Of a DNA stretch of 64,000 bases, positions 17,599 to 27,185 are shown in pieces. The stretch comes from Helicobacter anatolicus (lineage in GTDB: Bacteria; Campylobacterota; Campylobacteria; Campylobacterales; Helicobacteraceae). The translations under genes were made by a program, and so were the position numbers. The stretch's first letter is position 1. Every line of letters begins with the position of its first letter. The notes beneath the pieces are model-generated. The model made no database searches. It worked only from the letters and a program-made list of their open reading frames with translations, and had not been told where the DNA came from. The stretch lies in contig NZ_JAJTMY010000001.1 in the NCBI RefSeq assembly GCF_021300615.1, positions 62,001 through 126,000 of the forward strand. Reading direction: 5' to 3'.

Positions 17599-19416
17599 TT
17601 GGGGTTTATTTTAATGTTGGATATAAATTTTGTTCCACAAGTTATCAAGCAATGCTTTAATGTGGCAGAAGAATTAAAAAAATTCTCCTTAACTTTTAAA
17701 ATCGACCCTAATCTTATTGATTTTAAAATTTTGAATATTTATACTTTTTTGGTGCATTTGGATGGAAAAAAAGAATTGTTAAATACACATACCATGCATT
17801 ATCTTGAAGAGGATCAATATTATAATAGTGGTGATTTTCATTTTATTCAGAATTTTGATATAAAAATTTTTCCAAAAAATGAGCATTTTGATGTTGCATT
17901 AAAGATTTCTGAAAATTGCGATGAAGCACGATTATTTTTTTATCAAGATGATATTTTGCATGATGATGAGGAGTTTTTTGAAAAGGTTTTGCATTTGGTT
18001 GAGAATCACTTGGTATTACATCGTGTGATTTTGAGAAAAAACACAAAAAGAAATGCGCAAATTATTGAGCAAATTAAGCAAAAAATTCATCATAAAACTC
18101 CTTATCCTTTAAGTATTGTTGTGGAGAGAGCAAGTTTTACTCCTTCTATACAACCTTATTTTGTGTTTGTTCCAAAAGAAGAATATAAAGATTATAAACA
18201 AGAGTTTAAGCACGCATATTTTGCGGTTAATATCGATGATACGATTTTAAAATATTATCAAGGTGTAGAAAGTAAGTCAGGTCGCGATGTTTTTGGGAAA
18301 TTTGTTGAAGGTGAAAGAGGAGATATTAAAGATTTGGATATGCCGGATTTTAATAAAGAAGATGCGGTATTAGAGCAGCAAGAAGGTTGTGTTGTGATAA
18401 AATCTTTGGTTGATGCATATGTTTCTTATAGGGAAAATAAGATTTTGTTTTTTAAAGAAAAGATTTTAGATAATGTCAAAACTTATAATATTCCTATGCT
18501 TTTAGGAGGTGTGGATAAGCAAATATCTTTAGAGATTATGGCATCAGATCCTTCTAAAGATGCTATCGCTTCAGGTGTGGTTTTGGAGGCAAATGCAATT
18601 AATATTAAAGGGAGCATCGGATCTAATGTTGTTTTAAGAGCAAAAAATATAGATATTGAGGGGCAGACACATCAAAATACAAAAATTTTTGCGCATAAAG
18701 CAAAGATTTTGTTGCATAAAGGATATTTAGTTGCAGATTTTGCGGAAGTAGGGAGCGTAGATTCTGGAAGTATAGAATCAGAAAAAATCTTTGTGAGTTA
18801 TTGTAATGGTGGGCGTTTATTTGGCAATGAAATTAAGATTGCAGAGTTAGAAAATAATAATAAGATTACTTTTAATTCTAAAATACATTTGCAAAATATT
18901 TCTGGCGAGTATAATGAAATTGTGTTTTATTCTTTTATTAATGAAAAAACAAAAGAACTTGCGGAGGTATTGAAGCATAAAAAAGAACAGCTTGCAGAAA
19001 AGGGAAAAGTACTTTTTGCTAAATACCAAAAGATGACAAATTTTACGATTAAATATCAAAGAACAATTGATCAAATAAAAAGTGCAGATGATAAAATGCA
19101 AGCGCAAATGTTGCAAAATAAGGGAATTAGAGATATTTTTTATCGATATAATCTTGCGCTAAAAGAATCTAAGCGACTTAAAAAAGAATTACTAGAATTT
19201 GAATCTCTATTAAAAAATACTTCTATTAGTATGATGCAATTAGATGATGAGGTGCTGGGTGCACAGGTATTTTGTGATGGATCATGGGGGGTAGAAACTC
19301 AGCTTTGCTATCAGAGAGAATATCCCAAAAATATGACAAAAAATTTGATTGTAGAGAAGGGATTCAAGGGTAATTATCAGCTTGATAAAAAAACAAGAGA
19401 TTTTATAGTATTTTAG
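17599..19416 (+). CDS. DUF342 / FapA-family polymer-binding protein
   Basis: A 605-residue cytoplasmic protein. The middle, about residues 200 to 470, has the DUF342 pattern: DDTILKYYQGVESKSGRDVF, GKFVEGERGD, then right-handed beta-helix turns (SGVVLEANAINIKGSIGSNV, LRAKNIDIEGQTHQNTKIFA). The last 150 residues are helical and coiled-coil like. TTG at 17599 is the likely start (TAGGAG ten bases upstream); ATG at 17614 is the alternative. FapA-like proteins in Vibrio affect polar targeting; a role here is unknown. Confidence 0.75.
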   Translation: MGFILMLDINFVPQVIKQCFNVAEELKKFSLTFKIDPNLIDFKILNIYTFLVHLDGKKELLNTHTMHYLEEDQYYNSGDFHFIQNFDIKIFPKNEHFDVALKISENCDEARLFFYQDDILHDDEEFFEKVLHLVENHLVLHRVILRKNTKRNAQIIEQIKQKIHHKTPYPLSIVVERASFTPSIQPYFVFVPKEEYKDYKQEFKHAYFAVNIDDTILKYYQGVESKSGRDVFGKFVEGERGDIKDLDMPDFNKEDAVLEQQEGCVVIKSLVDAYVSYRENKILFFKEKILDNVKTYNIPMLLGGVDKQISLEIMASDPSKDAIASGVVLEANAINIKGSIGSNVVLRAKNIDIEGQTHQNTKIFAHKAKILLHKGYLVADFAEVGSVDSGSIESEKIFVSYCNGGRLFGNEIKIAELENNNKITFNSKIHLQNISGEYNEIVFYSFINEKTKELAEVLKHKKEQLAEKGKVLFAKYQKMTNFTIKYQRTIDQIKSADDKMQAQMLQNKGIRDIFYRYNLALKESKRLKKELLEFESLLKNTSISMMQLDDEVLGAQVFCDGSWGVETQLCYQREYPKNMTKNLIVEKGFKGNYQLDKKTRDFIVF

Positions 19417-19423
19417 GATAACA

Positions 19424-19993
19424 ATGATTTTTGGATTAAAGGGCAAGGTTTTTAGATTAGAAAATACACGAGTTTTGCTTGATGTTGGGGGCGTGATTTA
19501 TGAAGTTAATATTTCTTTGCATAGTGCACGGTTTTTGGAAAATAAAGAAGAAATTTTTCTTTTTGCAACACAGATTGTACGTGAAGATGCGCATTTGTTG
19601 TTTGGATTTGTTGAAGAGATTGAAAAACAAACTTTTGATCGCTTGATAAAAATTAATGGCGTGGGACCTAAGGTTGCTTTAGCAATTTTGTCTACTTATA
19701 GTGCACAAGAATTTATAGAAATCATCCAAACAAAAAATATTGCGGCATTGCAAAAAGTCCCTGGAATCGGTGGGAAGAGTGCAGGGAAGATTATGGTGGA
19801 TATTTCAGGATTTTATGTAGATTTGATAGCACAAGAAGGCGTAAAAGATTCAAAAAGTTTAGCGTATCAAGAAGTGAAAATGGCATTAGAAAGCTTGGGA
19901 TTCAAGGCAAATGCTATTGATAAGGTTTTAAAACAAGTGCAAAAAAATAGCGTTCAAGACATGATTAAGGAGGCTTTAGGATTGCTTAAATAA
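19424..19993 (+). CDS. ruvA: Holliday junction DNA helicase subunit RuvA
   Basis: A 189-residue protein that binds Holliday junctions and loads RuvB for branch migration. Domain I is an OB fold (MIFGLKGKVFRLENTRVLLD); domain II has helix-hairpin-helix motifs (LIKINGVGPKVALAIL, LQKVPGIGGKSAGKIM); domain III at the C-terminus is the RuvB-binding part. It follows the DUF342 gene by seven bases. Its last 40 bases overlap the convergent ruvX gene. Confidence 0.96.
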   Translation: MIFGLKGKVFRLENTRVLLDVGGVIYEVNISLHSARFLENKEEIFLFATQIVREDAHLLFGFVEEIEKQTFDRLIKINGVGPKVALAILSTYSAQEFIEIIQTKNIAALQKVPGIGGKSAGKIMVDISGFYVDLIAQEGVKDSKSLAYQEVKMALESLGFKANAIDKVLKQVQKNSVQDMIKEALGLLK

Positions 19994-20376
19994 CGCTCCA
20001 ATATTTTACATGCTGCTAGGGAATCTATTATGCCATTTTTTTGAGCTTCTTGGCGTTTTTCTTTTTTGAGATATGTGAGATTGCTTTGTGCTTCGAAGCT
20101 TGTGAGATCTTCATCTATGAAAACAATTTTTGCTTGTGTTTTTAAAAGACTTATAAAAAAAATAATACGTTTTTTGGTTTCTTGTGCACTTGTACTTTGA
20201 GAATTTGGGATTCCTACAATCAGCGTTGTAATTTGGCGATTCTTAAGGAGTTGTGATAATTCATTAGATGCTTGGTTGCGATTTTTTCGTAGTATGGGCT
20301 CTAGGGGCAAAATAATTTGATTAAGATAGATAGCAAGACCAATGCGTTTTAATCCTATATCACAAGCTAGAATCAT
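19954..20376 (-). CDS. ruvX: Holliday junction resolvase-like RNase RuvX (YqgF)
   Basis: A 140-residue RNase H-like fold protein, implicated in 16S rRNA 5'-end processing. It starts MILACDIGLKRIGLAIYLN (first catalytic Asp), with LIVGIPNSQSTSAQETKKRI and the FIDEDLTSFEAQ segment (Glu/Asp), then IIDSLAACKILERYL with a further Asp. Start overlaps the dprA stop by four bases; the 3' end runs 40 bases into ruvA on the other strand. Confidence 0.92.
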   Translation of the reverse strand: MILACDIGLKRIGLAIYLNQIILPLEPILRKNRNQASNELSQLLKNRQITTLIVGIPNSQSTSAQETKKRIIFFISLLKTQAKIVFIDEDLTSFEAQSNLTYLKKEKRQEAQKNGIIDSLAACKILERYLSNPKASLIMS

Positions 20377-21158
20377 GAAGTTATAATCACTTTACCATTT
20401 GTGCGTTTGATTTTTCCTTCTAATTCATATTCTAAGATACGGTCACCAAATTTTTCAAAGGCTTCATCAAAACTAGGGGCTAGGGTGCAAAATTCTAAGA
20501 TAGGATCACTGGGGGGATATGTAATATTTAGTATGGATAAAAAGGCGTTAATATCATAAATTGCATGGGCTAGATTATTTTGCAAAAGCCAGTTAGTACC
20601 AAGACTTTCATTAATTCTGTGTGGGAGTACATAAATAGGTTTTTTTTGTTTTATGGCAATATTTGCACTTTGCATTGTCCCGCTTTTGAGATCTGCTTGA
20701 GGAATAATGACAAGGTCGCTTAGACCAATTACTATGCGATTTCTTTGTATGAATGAATAAGATTTTGGCATATAGTTTTTTTCATATTCGCTAAGAATTA
20801 GGCTTTTTTTTGCAATTTCTTTGATGACATGTTGATTACTTGTGGGGTAGATGCAATCAAGGCTATTTGGTGCTACCATAATAGTGTTTGGGAGTGCGGC
20901 TGTATGCGCGAGAATATCTGTGCCAAGTGCCCCACCACTAATGATTATTGCACCTGCTTGTGTGAGTTTTTTTACTAAAGGGTTGATAAAATTTTTTGTA
21001 TAAGTGTTAGGCTTTCTAGTGCCGACAATAGCAATCTTTAGAGGACGATTGATAAGATTAAAATCCCCTGTAAAAAAAAGTTTTTTTACAGGAGGATAAA
21101 TTTCTAAAAGAGATTGAGGTATTGTGGGTGCTGGATTGATGACAAAAGAGCTTTGCAC
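20373..21158 (-). CDS. dprA: DNA processing protein DprA
   Basis: A 261-residue protein loading RecA on incoming single-stranded DNA in natural transformation. The Rossmann-like core has AIVGTRKPNTYTKNFINPL, ISGGALGTDILAHTAALP and NRIVIGLSDLVIIPQADLKS followed by SGTMQSANIA. The C-terminal 50 residues (FDEAFEKFGDRILEYELEGK) are a small winged-helix-like domain. There is no N-terminal SAM domain, as in H. pylori DprA. It is four bases from minE. Confidence 0.93.
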   Translation of the reverse strand: MQSSFVINPAPTIPQSLLEIYPPVKKLFFTGDFNLINRPLKIAIVGTRKPNTYTKNFINPLVKKLTQAGAIIISGGALGTDILAHTAALPNTIMVAPNSLDCIYPTSNQHVIKEIAKKSLILSEYEKNYMPKSYSFIQRNRIVIGLSDLVIIPQADLKSGTMQSANIAIKQKKPIYVLPHRINESLGTNWLLQNNLAHAIYDINAFLSILNITYPPSDPILEFCTLAPSFDEAFEKFGDRILEYELEGKIKRTNGKVIITS

Positions 21159-21161
21159 GAC

Positions 21162-21392
21162 TTACCCTAAAACAACCTCAACTTCAAGAGTATTAATGTT
21201 TTGATTAGAATCTGTTTTAATGTGTACTTGAGAACTTTTGGTGTATTTTTTTACTACTTCTAGAATTTCTCTTTGCATATCTTCCATATAAGGAATATTA
21301 ACACTTCTTTCGTGAGCCAACATTAAGCTTAGACGATTTTTTGCAGTACTGGCAGATTTATTGTTGCCAAATAATTTTGAAAATATACTCAT
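21162..21392 (-). CDS. minE: cell division topological specificity factor MinE
   Basis: MinE (76 residues) drives Min oscillation by stimulating MinD ATPase. It begins with the membrane-targeting helix [16 protein letters not shown], then the MinD-contact region [13 protein letters not shown] and the dimerising strand TLEVEVVL. It overlaps the end of minD by four bases. No minC lies in this window. Confidence 0.95.
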   Translation of the reverse strand: MSIFSKLFGNNKSASTAKNRLSLMLAHERSVNIPYMEDMQREILEVVKKYTKSSQVHIKTDSNQNINTLEVEVVLG

Positions 21393-22183
21393 TTAAACAA
21401 CCTTTGAAAGAATCCTTTTTTCTCAAGATTTTGGAATGGCACTTCCTTGCCTAGGATTCTTTGTGTGATATTTTTGTAGCTGATTGCACTAGGGCTATTT
21501 GTATAAATTACAGGTTCTCCAGTATTTGTTGCAGAAACTACGCGGCTATCTTCTGGTACTAGTCCGATAAGAGGAAGTGCCAAAATATTTAATACATCAT
21601 CAGTATTTAACATTTCTCCCTTAGCAACAAGCTCTGGTTTGATGCGATTGATAATAATGTGTTTTTGTACTTCTTGACCATTTTTTGCTTTGTCAGATTT
21701 TGCATCCATGATTCCAATTACGCGGTCACTATCTCTTACAGAACTTACTTCAGGTGTGACAACAACTAGTGCTCTGTCTGCCCAAAAAATTGCATGTTCA
21801 AAACCACTTTCAATTCCTGCTGGAGAATCTAGCAAAATATAATCAAAATCTTTTTTTAATTCTTCGATAAGATGTTTTACTTTGTCTTTGTCTAAAATAT
21901 TTTTGTCTTTGCTTTGTGAGGCGGGAAGAAAAAATAGATTTTTAGCTTTTTTATCGTTGATGAGTGCTTGTTTGAGGTTGCATCTACCCTCCATAACATC
22001 TACAACATCATAAACAATACGATTTTCAAGTCCCAAAATCATGTCTAAATTTCTTAACCCAATATCAAAGTCTACTGCCACAACTTTTTTTCCTTCTTGA
22101 GCCAATCCTACCGCAATATTTGCCGTACAAGTAGATTTTCCTACTCCACCTTTTCCTGATGTAATTGTAATAACTTCTGCCAT
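21389..22183 (-). CDS. minD: septum site-determining ATPase MinD
   Basis: A 264-residue ParA-superfamily ATPase. The deviant Walker A is [17 protein letters not shown], with signature Lys; then [18 protein letters not shown], and the Walker B-like region [14 protein letters not shown]. The C-terminal amphipathic membrane-targeting helix is [12 protein letters not shown]. It is coupled to minE, and lies 15 bases downstream of ilvC. Confidence 0.97.
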   Translation of the reverse strand: MAEVITITSGKGGVGKSTCTANIAVGLAQEGKKVVAVDFDIGLRNLDMILGLENRIVYDVVDVMEGRCNLKQALINDKKAKNLFFLPASQSKDKNILDKDKVKHLIEELKKDFDYILLDSPAGIESGFEHAIFWADRALVVVTPEVSSVRDSDRVIGIMDAKSDKAKNGQEVQKHIIINRIKPELVAKGEMLNTDDVLNILALPLIGLVPEDSRVVSATNTGEPVIYTNSPSAISYKNITQRILGKEVPFQNLEKKGFFQRLFK

Positions 22184-22198
22184 TTTTATTCCTAATTT

Positions 22199-23191
22199 TT
22201 AAGATTTGTTTTTAAAGATTTTTTGACGCAAATCCCTACCGATTTGTTCAATAGGGTGATCATGTATATTTTTGCGTTCCGCTTGCATGCGCAGATACCC
22301 ACTTTGTTTTTCTAAAACAAAATCTTTTGCAAAACTCCCATTTTGGATTTGTTTTAGAAGTTCTTGCATTGCTTGTTTTGTTGTTTGGGGTACGATATGA
22401 TCTTGACTAATGATCATGCCATATTCTGCAGTGTTGGAGATATTTTTATGTAGACTTTCAAGACCTCCTTGATAAAGAAGATCTACAACAAGTTTAAGTT
22501 CATGCAAGCATTCAAAATATGCCAATTCTTTTGGAAATCCCGATTCTACCAATACTTCAAAAGCATTTTTTACAAGAGCCTTTAGTCCACCACATAATAC
22601 TGCTTGTTCTCCAAAAAGATCGCTTTCAGCCTCAAGTTTAAAAGTCGTTTCCATAATAAAACTTTTGTCTGCTTTGATGGCTGCAGCATAGCTAAGGGCG
22701 AGATCTTTGGCATTGTTTTCTTGGTTTTCCTGATGTACTGCAATTAAAGCAGGCACACCATTATCTTTTAAGAATCCGTCTCTAACTCCTTTGCCTTGAG
22801 CTTTTGGAGCAACCATGATTACACCTATATTTTCAGGGGGTAAGACAAGTTTAAAGTGTACACTAAAACCATGGCAAAAAACCAAAGTATGGTGAGATTG
22901 TAAAAAAGGTTTAATATCTCTTTCAAAAATTTCTTGATGTAATTCATCAGGCATCATCATTACAATAAGATCACTTTTTTGTACACATTGACTTACACTA
23001 TAAACTTCAAAGCCTAAAGATTTTGCAATAGGAATGCTTTTACTTTCAGGATATAAGCCAATGATCACCTCTATGCCATTATCTTTGAGATTTTGAGCAT
23101 GGGCACTTCCTTGTGATCCAAAACCAATCACAGCAACTTTTTTTTGCTGTATTAAAGCGAGATTGCAATCTTTTTGATAGTAAAAATTCAT
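22199..23191 (-). CDS. ilvC: ketol-acid reductoisomerase
   Basis: Second common step of valine and isoleucine synthesis: alkyl migration and NADPH-dependent reduction of acetolactate. The 330 residues are a class I enzyme with AVIGFGSQGSAHAQNLKDNG (NADPH loop), CHGFSVHF, and metal ligands in DLFGEQAVLCGGL and ECLHELKLVVDL. Start chosen at 23191 (MNFYYQKDCNLALIQ), which has AAGGTG before it; the frame stays open upstream without family sequence. ilvC beside minD also occurs in H. pylori. Confidence 0.95.
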   Translation of the reverse strand: MNFYYQKDCNLALIQQKKVAVIGFGSQGSAHAQNLKDNGIEVIIGLYPESKSIPIAKSLGFEVYSVSQCVQKSDLIVMMMPDELHQEIFERDIKPFLQSHHTLVFCHGFSVHFKLVLPPENIGVIMVAPKAQGKGVRDGFLKDNGVPALIAVHQENQENNAKDLALSYAAAIKADKSFIMETTFKLEAESDLFGEQAVLCGGLKALVKNAFEVLVESGFPKELAYFECLHELKLVVDLLYQGGLESLHKNISNTAEYGMIISQDHIVPQTTKQAMQELLKQIQNGSFAKDFVLEKQSGYLRMQAERKNIHDHPIEQIGRDLRQKIFKNKS

Positions 23192-23234
23192 CACCTTATT
23201 TCCATAAAAATTATCGCCATTATAACTAAAAAAA

Positions 23235-25451
23235 CTAGAGTTTGATAATTTTAGCGCCAAAGCCACCCATTTGTGGTGGTGCATCTTCAAAGCTCACAAC
23301 TTTTGGATGAGTACTTAAAAATTCTCTTACAACGCGTGATAGGATTCCAGTGCCAATACCATGATAGACCAATACTTCATCAAATCCTGATAAAAGGCTA
23401 TCAGAGAGGAATTTATCTAGCTTTTCTAATGCCTCTTCAGCGCGTAATCCATGTAAATCCAAATGTACATGTGAGGTTTTTGGCATGGGAATATGAATTC
23501 TTTTTTTTGGAGTAGTGGCTTCCTTTCCAATGGGTTTGAGTTGGTAAGGAGGGACTTTTAGGCGCATGCCTTCATCAAGCTCAATAAGGACCTGTTTTTG
23601 GGAAATAGAAAGGATTGTAGCTTTGCTTGTTTTATATTTTACGCGTTGGCCTATGGATAGTTCTCTGGGCTTAGTTTCTTGTGTAGTTTGGATTTTTAGG
23701 GAGTTTAGAATTTTATTTGCATGGTTGATATTACGATGAATATCGCTAGTTTGTTTATCTTTGAGCTCTAGTTTTAGGGCTTTTAGAGCTTGATTGTAGG
23801 TATTTTGCAGAGTATTTTTTTCTTTAGTAAAATCATTAATATATTGCTGTTTTAAATCTTGCAAAGCTTCTTGTTTTTTATTATAAAGGGCAATTTTTTC
23901 CTCATATTCTTTAATTTTTTGTTGTAAATTAATTTCTAGTTGTGCGGATTTTTCGATTAGTACATTGAGTTTTTCTTTGTCTTGCCCATAGTTTTTCCTT
24001 GCTTCTTCGATAATATTTAGCGGAATTTTGTAGCGTTTTGCAGTTTCAAATGCATAGCTTTTACCAATACTCCCATAAAGAAAATTAAAAGTAGGTTTTT
24101 GTTTTTCTTCATCATAAATTGCAGCACAAAGTTGGATTCTAGAATCATTTGCCATTAATGCAGCTAATCTTTTATGATGTGTAGTAATGATAATTTTTGC
24201 ATTTTTTGTGAGTAAATTTTCTAAAATCACTTTATAAAGACTTGCAGCTTCATCAGCATCAGTTCCTAGTTCGATCTCATCTACTCCAAGTAACATTTCT
24301 TTTTCTTGTAAAATATGGGAGAAATCTAGCATTCTTCCTGCAAAAGTGGAAATATCGTTTTTGCTATTTTGTGGATCAGAAATGATTGCAAAAATATTTT
24401 TAAAATGCGGAATTTGAGAATAATGAGGGTTGATTTTAAAGGGTATAAGATGTTTGGATAAAAAAACCGCACTAAGTAAGGATTTTAATAACATTGTTTT
24501 ACCACCCGCATTTACCCCTGTGATAAGTAAAAGTTGCTTGTTGAAATCTATGGAAATGGGTTTGGGATTTGCCAAAACTGGATGGGAAAAATCTTTTAAG
24601 ACAATGTGGGTGTTTTTATATTGTGGTAATATGAAATTTAAATTAAATTCCTTGGCAAAAAAGATTCTTGCTTGTATATGATCAATTTTATCAAATTCTT
24701 TATTAATGAACTGCAAGAATAATATATGTTTATTGAAAACTAGGGAAATTTGTTTACAGATTGTAAAAAGGGTTTCTTCAATAAGATTTTCTATTTCTTG
24801 AATTTTTTGATAGATGCTTTTAATTTCTTCGGGGAGGAGATAAAAAAAACCATTGTGAGAGCGTTGCAAAACTACACCAGTAATCACACTTTGATAACCG
24901 GGTTTTACAAGCAGGGTTTGAGTTTGATCGATAAAATGGATTTGAGAATCTACTAAATATGGAGCTAGTTTGGAAGAGTGCAAAAGAAGTTCCAAGGCTT
25001 GCTGCATATTTGTTTTTTGTCTTTTTAAGGAGAGCTCCAGGCTATCTAGCTCTTCAAAAATTCCATTTTTAATCTTCCCATCTTTTTCAAAATATTTGCT
25101 AATCTCAAGAAGAGAATCAGGAAGCTGGATTTTTTGTAGATAATTATTTAGGTATTGTGTTTTTTGTATCTCTGTATGTTTTTTAAGATAGATGAAGTAG
25201 CGGATAATTTTGATAAATTCAAAGATTTCTTGTAATTTGAGTATGCCAAATTTTTTAATAATTTGTAAAGAAGAATCAAGGTTTTCAATCCTTGGAGGAG
25301 GTGTAAAATTAATAGAATCTAACTCTTTGATATAATGAAAAAATTGATTTTTATCTCCCTCTAATGTGAAGTCTTTTTGCCTTGCAAAAAGCATGGTGAA
25401 TTTTTGAATGAAGTCTTGTAAATCAAGTTGTGTAATAAGATGATTTTGCAT
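23235..25451 (-). CDS. mutS2: MutS2 family protein
   Basis: A 738-residue MutS2, which in H. pylori suppresses homologous recombination and aids oxidative damage repair; in other bacteria it rescues collided ribosomes. Domains in order: a divergent core, ATPase with LLLITGVNAGGKTMLLKSLL (Walker A), EIELGTDADEAASLYKVI and IITTHHKRLAA, a long coiled coil, a KOW-like part (IGQRVKYKTSKATIL) and a C-terminal Smr domain (HVHLDLHGLRAEEALEKLDK, LVYHGIGTGIL). Confidence 0.95.
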   Translation of the reverse strand: MQNHLITQLDLQDFIQKFTMLFARQKDFTLEGDKNQFFHYIKELDSINFTPPPRIENLDSSLQIIKKFGILKLQEIFEFIKIIRYFIYLKKHTEIQKTQYLNNYLQKIQLPDSLLEISKYFEKDGKIKNGIFEELDSLELSLKRQKTNMQQALELLLHSSKLAPYLVDSQIHFIDQTQTLLVKPGYQSVITGVVLQRSHNGFFYLLPEEIKSIYQKIQEIENLIEETLFTICKQISLVFNKHILFLQFINKEFDKIDHIQARIFFAKEFNLNFILPQYKNTHIVLKDFSHPVLANPKPISIDFNKQLLLITGVNAGGKTMLLKSLLSAVFLSKHLIPFKINPHYSQIPHFKNIFAIISDPQNSKNDISTFAGRMLDFSHILQEKEMLLGVDEIELGTDADEAASLYKVILENLLTKNAKIIITTHHKRLAALMANDSRIQLCAAIYDEEKQKPTFNFLYGSIGKSYAFETAKRYKIPLNIIEEARKNYGQDKEKLNVLIEKSAQLEINLQQKIKEYEEKIALYNKKQEALQDLKQQYINDFTKEKNTLQNTYNQALKALKLELKDKQTSDIHRNINHANKILNSLKIQTTQETKPRELSIGQRVKYKTSKATILSISQKQVLIELDEGMRLKVPPYQLKPIGKEATTPKKRIHIPMPKTSHVHLDLHGLRAEEALEKLDKFLSDSLLSGFDEVLVYHGIGTGILSRVVREFLSTHPKVVSFEDAPPQMGGFGAKIIKL

Positions 25452-25452
25452 A

Positions 25453-25860
25453 TTATTCTTTTTCTAATTGTTCTTGGAGTTCTTGATTTTCATATTGCTT
25501 AGATTCTTTGTTTGGTGCACGTTTGCAATCTTGTAGGGAAAAAATAAGATTTTTTGCAGGAGTTTTTTCTTTACCAATTAGTGTAAGTGTGCCTGTGACA
25601 AGGTTAAAGTCTTTAGCATTTACTATGGTATTTTCGCAAATAATATCCTCGCCTCTTAAAAAATTCATTTGTAAAAGATAGGCTTTTTGATCTAACTGAC
25701 TTTTGTTGTAAGCATAATACCCGATAAAAACACCAAAAATTGAAAGCGTGATACCGCTAAGAATCTTTTGTTTTTTATTGATCATGCCAAAATCTTTGAG
25801 AATGAAAAACAATAAAAAAATAGCGGTAAAAATTACAATTACAATAGGTAGTAGAGCCAT
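25453..25860 (-). CDS. conserved membrane protein (HP0622-like position)
   Basis: A 135-residue protein with two N-terminal membrane helices (ALLPIVIVIFTAIFLLFFIL and ILSGITLSIFGVFIGYYAY) and a soluble C-terminal part that has a pair of cysteines (ICENTIVNAKD and LQDCKRAP). It abuts murC (one-base overlap) and mutS2, where H. pylori also has a small unnamed gene. I recognise no domain. Confidence 0.75.
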   Translation of the reverse strand: MALLPIVIVIFTAIFLLFFILKDFGMINKKQKILSGITLSIFGVFIGYYAYNKSQLDQKAYLLQMNFLRGEDIICENTIVNAKDFNLVTGTLTLIGKEKTPAKNLIFSLQDCKRAPNKESKQYENQELQEQLEKE

Positions 25861-27185
25861 TATTTTTCTCCCCTGAGTTGATAGGTAATATCTCCAGCAC
25901 CTAGTCCTATTACAAGGTCGTTATCAAGAGTTTTTATAAGTTTTTTGTGATGATAGATTAGAATTTTTTGCTCTTGCTTCTTAATGTGTGTGGCCATAAT
26001 GGGGTGATATTTTGCAAAGAGTTGTGGCATATCAAAAAATATTTCTTCCTCACCTGCACACCAAGTTGGTAGGATAATTAGTGTATCGCAAAGTTCAAAA
26101 GATTCTTGAAAGGCTTCTAGATTATCTCTTAGTCTTGAGAATTTATGCGGCTGCCAAATCGCTGTGATTTTTTTATAGGATTTAAGGTTTGCATAAATTT
26201 TAGCAGCTTTAAGTGTAGCAATAATTTCTGTAGGGTGATGCGCATAATCATCAATAATACAAGGATTATCTTTTTGGATGATATCAAAGCGTTTTTTGAT
26301 TCCACGATAATTTTTGAGATTTTTTCTAATTGTTTCTATATCCATCTCTTGAAGTGCAATAAGGATTGCTTGGGCAGCATTACTTGCGGTATGTTCACCA
26401 AATCCCCATACTTCAAAAATACCTAAATCTTTTAGATTAAAACGACAATAAGGTTCATCATCATGAAGGAAAAACTCTATATCTTTGATATCATTTTTAG
26501 GGGAGAAGGTAAGGTATTTTTCTTGTGGTAAGGTAGATAAAAAAGGATCATCACTATTAATGCAGGATATTTTTGCAGAGTTTAAAAAGTTTTCATAGGA
26601 TTGATAAAAAAGATTGAGATCATAATTATAGCTTTGCATATGTTCTGGTTCTGCATTGGTAACGATGGCATAATAAGGATTGGAATTCAAAAAACTTCTA
26701 TCAGATTCATCAGCCTCAAAGACAATACCTTCACTTTTTGTATCTCTAACATTAGAATTAAATTCTTTGCTAATTGCCCCGATAATTGCACCATAGTGAT
26801 TAAAAACACTACAAAGCATTGCACTTGTAGTACTTTTGCCATGTGCCCCACAAACACTAACTACTTTTTTTTGCCCCAAGATAAGTTGTAATGCATCTTT
26901 TCTTGAAACAATAGGGATTTTTTTTTCTCTTGCTCTTAGGATTTCTATATTGTCTTCTTGGATGATTGCAGAATGGATAATAAGGTCTTGATTGGTGATG
27001 GCATCAGGATTGTGAGGAATAGTGATTTGTATTCCTTGATCTTTGAGGTCTTGGATTAGCTTGTTTTCTGCAATATCACTGCCACTAATAATGGCTCCTT
27101 GTGCCTTAAGATATCTTGCAATCCCTGAAATTCCAATACCGCCAATGCCAATGAGATGAATTTTTAGATTCTTAATCAGTTTCAA
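25860..27185 (-). CDS. murC: UDP-N-acetylmuramate--L-alanine ligase
   Basis: Adds the first L-alanine of the peptidoglycan stem peptide, in the cytoplasm. The 441 residues have the N-terminal Rossmann motif IHLIGIGGIGISGIARYL, the ATP loop VCGAHGKSTTSAMLC, FEADESDRSFL, and IDDYAHHPTEIIATLKAAK from the C-terminal domain. Length is normal. It overlaps the aminotransferase gene by four bases. Confidence 0.97.
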   Translation of the reverse strand: MKLIKNLKIHLIGIGGIGISGIARYLKAQGAIISGSDIAENKLIQDLKDQGIQITIPHNPDAITNQDLIIHSAIIQEDNIEILRAREKKIPIVSRKDALQLILGQKKVVSVCGAHGKSTTSAMLCSVFNHYGAIIGAISKEFNSNVRDTKSEGIVFEADESDRSFLNSNPYYAIVTNAEPEHMQSYNYDLNLFYQSYENFLNSAKISCINSDDPFLSTLPQEKYLTFSPKNDIKDIEFFLHDDEPYCRFNLKDLGIFEVWGFGEHTASNAAQAILIALQEMDIETIRKNLKNYRGIKKRFDIIQKDNPCIIDDYAHHPTEIIATLKAAKIYANLKSYKKITAIWQPHKFSRLRDNLEAFQESFELCDTLIILPTWCAGEEEIFFDMPQLFAKYHPIMATHIKKQEQKILIYHHKKLIKTLDNDLVIGLGAGDITYQLRGEK

